DNA from: Heterobilharzia americana
Lineage: Eukaryota > Platyhelminthes > Trematoda > Strigeidida > Schistosomatidae
Direction: 5' to 3'
Assembly: GCA_944470555.2 (NCBI GenBank)
Contig: OX104127.1
Span: 155,325,776-155,389,775, forward strand
Length of the DNA: 64,000 bases
Under the pieces are notes generated by a model. The model ran no database searches, was not told the DNA's origin, and worked only from the letters and a program-made list of their open reading frames with translations. The position numbers and the translations under genes were made by a program. Position 1 is the stretch's first letter; every line of letters begins with the position of its first letter. Positions 58,556 through 64,000 of this stretch are shown one piece after another.

Positions 58556-58815
58556 TGGTATATGCGTTCCTATGCAAATGCCTGAGTATTTACCTTGATA
58601 ATTTACTTGCTAATACCCGTTTTACATGTGGTGGCTGTCATACCTCGGTGGCCTAGTGGATAACAATTTGGTGTTTGAAGTGATGGGTATGAGGTTCTAA
58701 TCCCAGTGGGAACAACATCACTCCCCACTGGAGTGCAGGTACATACAGCTGACGTATCCCAAATAGAATGAAACTTGTGCCATTGATTCCCCTCCTAGCC
58801 ACAGCCAAGTAAATT
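58505..58815 (+). mobile_element. tRNA-headed SINE, family A, with an inverted 3'-tail fragment before it
   Basis: The left part (about 58505-58610) matches, in the same orientation, the left arm of the palindrome at 1130-1225 and the left edge at 29520-29580. That is a minus-strand 3' tail of family A. The plus-strand SINE follows: A box GGTGGCCTAGTGGATAAC near 58648, B box GGTTCTAATCCC at about 58693, core CTGACGT at 58749-58755 (A9 is T), GAAAC at 58770-58774, and the tail CCACAGCCAAGTAAATTGTC. The ribozyme is probably inactive. Confidence 0.65.
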
Positions 58816-61420
58816 GTCATAGATATTTCTTGTTTACTTTTTTATTGACTACTGATGAACCAAAATACAATAAGGTAAGAAAGAAATGCTGAATAGTATC
58901 TATGTGGTGATTATCTTTACAGAAAATAATTAGTTATGGTCACAGTATGTAGTTCAGAATAATTGGAAAGGTTCTGTTCAGACAAATAACTTAAAAGCTA
59001 GTAAGTCTAATATTTTCTGAGTCTACAAATAAATATTAACAATTCAGATGAGGCATACAATATAATTTGATTGTTATGTTGTATACCACAGATGACCAAG
59101 AATTTACAATTAGTAACGGAATTCAGTTCCGGACCATTAGAATTGGTTGAATGCTCATCTGACTGACTTAGGGTAAGAAAATAATTGGAATTGGGTAATT
59201 CAGTAGCTTTTGAGTGATCTTCAGGTAATAAACACTTGAACTGTAAGACACGTATAGCTTCAGAACTATTTGTTTGTGATGTCAAGAAAAGTATTCTTCT
59301 ACATGAAATGATAAATGGTCACGACACTAGTTGGCTTTAGAATGCTGCGACTATACATATTGACCATTTTTATGATATAGCAAAACAAAAGAAGGGTTAA
59401 GTAGCACTTAACACTCTCAGTAGCTACCAAGCCAATCAAAAAGAACCAGTTTTTAGTACTCTACATCGCATGGAGACATAACAATACCATGATGACGTTC
59501 AGCTGCAAATGTAGCAGGTTGTCCTTGAGAAAAATATTCAGGTTTCATTTTCCCTAAAGCCTAAATTTGTCATTTACATTTTCTTATGTTGGAAACAAAA
59601 GTACCAGTTAGCCAACACATTTCTTATCACCAAGGTTAACTACAACTAGAAGGGACTACATGATACTAAATCAATCTAATTACGGAAATTTTTTACGGTA
59701 ATCAGATGGAAGAAATAAGTGAATCGTAACTTTTTCCAATACAGTAAGGTAAAATGATTAGATAAATTAGTAGACAGGAAGATTTCAAGGAAACAGTCAC
59801 TGTGGAGTGATATTAGTTGGATAACCATTGAAAACTTGGGATGAATGGATGATTGTTTGGTTCTAAAGTCGTTTCCAGTAGTTGTCCAACTGATTTCAGT
59901 TTGTGATGAAAACTATCTTAGAATAAATCAGTTTCAAAAAACCTCTATCATGAGTCAAGAAGATGATAATGAAGCCAGTTACAAAAATATCATGATAATA
60001 AGAATCTAGTTTAATTAAAGTCATATAAGATTTTTGGTCTAATTTTAAATGGCGACTTCTAACTCTTAAATAGAAGATTAATGAATCTTCTAAACTCGAA
60101 TAAAGATAATAAAGATAGTAAAAACAGAATATTCTGGGGAGTATAACTGAAACTAAAAGTGATGAAACTAAATAACGACAAATGTGAAAAACCCTTCATA
60201 TGTGTAGAAGAACCAACAATGTTTCACCAATGTTTAACATAAACACAAGAGAATCGTTAAGTGAACCATAAATACTCTCTATTTGGAAGTTTAGAATTGA
60301 ATTGAAACTATAATTTGATCGAAAAAAGCCCACCAGGCACTTAGATAAAAAAGATGTTAACTAAATGAGATAAATTTTGAATAAATCACATTCACTTTTG
60401 ATCTTATGGTATAAAGCTAAGTTACTGAACAATCTCAGGGCTATTCCAGCTCAGTTTATAGTAAAACAATTTGTCCAAATAAAAAGCCTGTTTATATGAG
60501 TAAATTCTAATCTTACTATCACTCATGAGATGTCGGGGCATGCACTTGTGGGGAGAAATGAACTCTGACCAAAAGTTGACTTCAAGTAATAATAAATACA
60601 CCGAAAAACGTGTTTTTCATCACTCGATATTATAAATCATTGAACAAATGAGAAATCATTTCACTCTAAGTTATTTTCCTTGGATATATATATACGTTTA
60701 TATCACTGCCTTGGCTTTAATCTGATACATCAAATTGATGATGAATAGCATTTTATATATGCCAATTACTAAATAACTACCGAGAAAGATTAGAAATATC
60801 AACTGAAATCTCTTGGTAACCACATAAGCATTTCCCTACATAAAAAGCAATAGTCACACGTGACAGTAAAAGAATAAAGCTTATTTTCACCAAAGTTAAA
60901 ATATACATCAGAGCTGTAATGCCTAACTTATTACAAAATTGTGTTTACAAAACACCAAAATGCATATGAATGAATAATAGGCTCAGATTCACATTGCTTC
61001 TTTAGGTATATTTTGTTAATAGAGGATCAGTCTCCTAACTATGTCTTCTGTTAGTCACATGATGCAATGAAGTAAATCAACATTTACAAAAATTAAGTGG
61101 AAAATGAGGATTTACTATGTTGTATACTTTTGCAACTCCATTTTTTAAAATCACGTTATGTGTACTTTATTTCTGATCTGAAGTGGAAGTAATAACCTTC
61201 ACCTAAATAAATACAGTTAAAACAACCAGATTTATAGGTTTTAACAATTAAAGGCATCAAAATAAAAAAGGTGGCAGATTCATTCATTAAAAGTGCTTTC
61301 ATAGGGGTGATAGATTCAGGATAATGTTTTCAACCGTCAAGATGTAAAAATAACTTCAGTAAAACAGGAATATTCTGATGGAACATTTAACCATCGTTTT
61401 GCTGACTTAATTTTTCTAGC
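58816..61420. other. AT-rich stretch; one serine- and asparagine-rich minus frame
   Basis: A minus frame of about 92 codons or more (59325-59007) has S/T/N/E-rich composition (for example SQSDEHSTNSNGPELNS), like a disordered protein segment. It has no in-frame ATG near its start, no recognised family and no clear splice pair. Nothing else was recognised. Confidence 0.2.
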
Positions 61421-61430
61421 TGCTTTTCAG

Positions 61431-61690
61431 ATGGTATCGACGGTAGTATGCAGAGAATTCGAGCCAACAAAGAGTGTATCACCTAAACTAAGCCACCAGA
61501 TTTATTTATTCTTGGTACTGAAATTTTTGAAGTTAGTTAGGAAGAGGTTGTGAATCTAGTTGCTGCCAACTTTTATAACAAAACTCCAACTCCTGACGTC
61601 TGGATTCATATTCGACAGCGTCAAAGTTTAACATGTAATGTGTTTGATCCAGCTAAATGTGAAGTTCCCAGGCACATCATCTCCAATTAA
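61431..61690 (+). pseudogene. Decayed exon-like segment with two in-frame stops
   Basis: A strong acceptor-like stretch (TTTTTCTAGCTGCTTTTCAG) ends at 61430. One frame then reads DGIDGSMQRIRANKECIT, stop (61484-61486), TKPPDLFILGTEIFEVS, stop (61538-61540), then EEVVNLVAANFYNKTPTPDV, WIHIRQRQSLTCNVF and CEVPRHIISN before a TAA at 61688. Composition and codon use look coding across all three parts in the same frame, which suggests a formerly translated sequence with two point stops. I do not recognise the family. An uncharacterised repeat or retrocopy is an alternative. Confidence 0.4.
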
Positions 61691-61771
61691 CCAGCATTAA
61701 AATCATAATCCACATTCTAACTACTAAATATATTGAAGATTTAAAATTTGTGAACAATAACAGGAGTTAAT

Positions 61772-61930
61772 ATGTCGTCCAGTGTAAGCGATGAAGACGT
61801 TAACTTTGATGAAATGGAGATGCTTTTTTTGTATTCCTCATTCTATTAGAAGAAGATTTATTTTGTCATTCCCCATGTCGTTCAAGTTCTTGTCACGACA
61901 AAACAGATAATATACATAAATTTAATGCAA
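61772..61930 (+). other. Short ATG-started coding-like relic
   Basis: ATG at 61772 opens MSSSVSDEDVNFDEMEMLF, an acidic N-terminus-like peptide, before a run of seven T. After it, another frame continues LLEEDLFCHSPCRSSSCHDK. The T run could be a frameshift site. It lies just after the decayed exon-like segment at 61431-61690 and could be from the same dead gene. No family was recognised. Confidence 0.2.
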
Positions 61931-62635
61931 TGTAAACGCCACCTCAAGTCATTGCATCAGGAGAACAGAAAAACTATTTTTATAATGGGTAATATTACGT
62001 TTCGAAACTGAATTCATTTTATTGGTTGACAGAAATTGAATGGTTAAAATTACATGAAATAATATTTGCAGAGTGCTTTTCATGGATACATGTTCAAGTT
62101 GTGATGAAAATTGCATCACTTTTCGAAAAGTCTCATACAATTAAACACTTAAATATTCTCATGGAGTCATAAAAAAATAAAGTATTCTGTATGAAGAATT
62201 TGTTTCCGGCTACAGCATCCTCTGTAACCGTACAATAGCAATCAATACAGCTTTCTAGACAAAGAACCTGATTTTTCGCTTCAGCGGGCTTGACGAAGTA
62301 ACGTAGAAATCCACTCAGTCCCTTCATTGTCACAGAGTTCTTACTTTCTTCAAATATTTCTAATTTACAGAACTACCTGTTGACTGGTTACTTATTGATC
62401 ATAATAAACCCACTTAAAATGCTAACAGGGTCTCATATTACCAAAGAGGCAATAGATAATTATGGATAAATAAATTCGTCAGTGAGATGGAGTATGACTT
62501 ACTCAGCATCTAATGCATGATAGAAGGAAAATATACAGCTAATGCATTGAATATGCTTCTAATCTTTTGATCATACGTGAACATTTTCAAGATGGATTGG
62601 AGCTGCTGCACTACCTAATTGACCGAAATAGCTTA
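61931..62635. other. Unrecognised spacer
   Basis: Minus frames at 62333-62133 and 62140-61949 overlap. The first contains RYFVKPAEAKNQVLCLESC, with protein-like composition but no recognised family. Nothing else is visible. Confidence 0.25.
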
Positions 62636-62639
62636 GATC

Positions 62640-62850
62640 TCTTTTAAGATGGTATTTATCGTGATCAGACATCAGTTGGAAAGCCAATGAAAACCTTACG
62701 ACATTGAACAGCTTTTTCATCCTACTGTGTTAGACCTCAGTAGTGCGCATCCATAACCCCACCACGGATCGGACCTATTATCTTCGAGTTAATAGCAATC
62801 ATGTTACCATTAGGCCACTGGGTCGGTGATCGGTAGTCCACATTTTCATA
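62640..62850 (-). mobile_element. tRNA-headed SINE, family C, minus strand
   Basis: The minus strand reads CAGTGGCCTAATGGTAACAT (A-box-like, complement near 62801-62820), then GGTCCGATCCG (B-box-like, complement of 62765-62775). GGATGCGCACTACTGAGG follows and, after a short gap, GTAGGATGAAAAAGCTGTTC. This is the Sm-alpha order with a decayed hammerhead (CUGAGG in place of CUGANGA). Confidence 0.6.
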
Positions 62851-63185
62851 CTTCTATCTATTCACAGTGAAGTGGAATTTTCATCTAATGCAACTTTGAA
62901 ATCAACAAGTCTCCACTAACCTCCACATTGAATTGCCTTCGGTTTCCTAAATTTCCGACAGCTAAACAAAAAATTCACATTCAGCCTTGTGACCCCTAGG
63001 CTTAGAAAGATTAAGATACACGCTTACATACATAAGATTTATAGTACACCAACGTTTCTACCTCAATCTGAAGACAAACCGTCAGACTTGAAATCATTTA
63101 CATGATTGACATTGCTATTAAAGTTACTCAGACTATTGTCTATCCCATAATTCAGTAGCCATAATTACCTCAACATATCTTGAAT
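62851..63185. other. Unrecognised spacer
   Basis: No gene, RNA or shared repeat was recognised. Confidence 0.35.
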
Positions 63186-63194
63186 CAAAACCAA

Positions 63195-63355
63195 ACTTAT
63201 CCAGCCTGAGTAACCTTTTGGATAATACTCAGGCGTCTAAAGCGGTGAGTGTTGAGTTCCAGTCTCACTGATATGCAGGTACCTCTAGCTGATAGGTCTT
63301 AAATGCGAAGAACGCGGTCCTTGGATTCTCCTACTATCCACAAACAATAATGTAT
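63195..63355 (+). mobile_element. tRNA-headed SINE, family A (degenerate)
   Basis: Head GAGTAACCTTTTGGATAATA (A-box-like) with TCTAAAGCGGTGAG, a decayed B box GAGTTCCAGTC, then GCAGGTACCTCTAG and a hammerhead region: CTGATAG for the core, GAAG near 63318 for GAAA, and GTCCTTGGATTC. The tail is CTATCCACAAAC. Both core strands carry changes, so it is inactive. Confidence 0.55.
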
Positions 63356-64000
63356 AACATAAAAATAACAACCTTTGTCTAAAAGTTTGCACGCTGTGGG
63401 AATGTATCAATGTTGCACTTAGATATACTTCACTCAGTGCTAAAAACACCATAATTTTGTCATACTATCATAAACTTATATTTTGTAATCTTTTGATGAG
63501 AAGAATATCTTTTGAGTTCCTTGCCGAGTTCTCCAAAATTCAGTTTAAGCGAATAACACTGATTATCATTTGACTATTAAAGATAGCCGTGGTTTTGCAG
63601 ACTAGTATTTCTACTGGGTGATGATTAAAGGTGAAATGAAAATTTGGACAGCGGCTGGATTCGAACTAGCAAACAGGGGGAATGATTATCATTATTTAAA
63701 AGAATTTCTTGATTCAGAATTCTTGAAACTCAAATACATAAACAAGTAGAAATTATAAACTACTACATATCATGCAGAGAACAGAAATTACAGTCAACTA
63801 TTTTCATTAACATACTGAGGGGACATGTAAACATATTTTAACTAACGAAAAAAATCAATCCTAAAGTCATACTTTGAAAAATTTCAAACAGTAATTTGAA
63901 ATGAAGTAAAACGCTGTGTGACCATTGCAATCCTCTTTATGAGGGAGGTTTCAGTTGCCTTTTTTACGATGAAAATATTTTTCTGTCGTAATAAAAAGTT
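63356..64000. other. Unrecognised end of window with a tRNA-like scrap
   Basis: The minus strand near 63635-63680 reads GCTAGTTCGAATCCAGC followed by CGCTGTCC, which resembles a T-arm and acceptor strand, but there is no matching 5' half. It may be a SINE head fragment. Nothing else was recognised. Confidence 0.25.

Overview
This window looks like non-coding or intronic DNA from a blood-fluke (schistosomatid flatworm) genome. The evidence is AT-rich eukaryotic sequence, long (AT)n microsatellites and no dense gene layout. There are many tRNA-headed SINEs whose body carries a hammerhead-ribozyme core, as in the Schistosoma Sm-alpha family. There are also degraded retroelements of the kinds known from schistosomes: RTE-type and CR1/Jockey-type non-LTR elements, and Penelope-like elements (PLEs) with an RT plus a GIY-YIG endonuclease. 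The genus is an inference from repeat content; no single gene proves it.

Layout. 1-470 is an RTE-type 3' end. 1105-5520 holds a SINE palindrome, a PLE-related unit with a SINE inside it, a palindrome of PLE-type ends and another SINE. 7130-10430 is an almost full-length but broken non-LTR element on the minus strand, with a second LINE 3' end inserted at about 9285-9660. 11550-16165 holds SINEs, a PLE C-terminal fragment, (AT)n tracts and an inverted second copy of the PLE-related unit. 19000-30025 is sparse apart from four copies of a foldback (MITE-like) family, another hairpin, an RTE C-terminus and a head-to-head SINE pair. 31805-39720 has another LINE 3' end, a PLE between ~425-bp inverted terminal repeats (33246-35254), a second relic of the 7-10 kb element, a third PLE and a SINE. 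From 39.7 kb to the end the DNA is mostly unrecognised, with isolated SINEs, two copies of a ~600-bp RTE derivative, and a few short stretches that resemble exons.

Host genes. No complete gene is visible. The best exon candidate is 49188-49327 (+): locally raised GC, a pyrimidine tract before an AG, and a GTAAGT donor. Weaker candidates are 45517-45748 (-), 32699-32911 (-) and 17967-18374 (-). 61431-61690 (+) looks like a decayed exon with two in-frame stops. Their orientations differ, so they need not belong to one gene.

How the parts relate. Nothing here works as an operon. The elements interact by nesting, by supplying parts to one another (different tRNA-like heads on similar hammerhead bodies; non-autonomous RTE derivatives) and by inversion. 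Head-to-head duplication recurs in SINEs, PLE ends and foldbacks, and is the most striking structural theme. All boundaries were estimated by eye, without alignment software.
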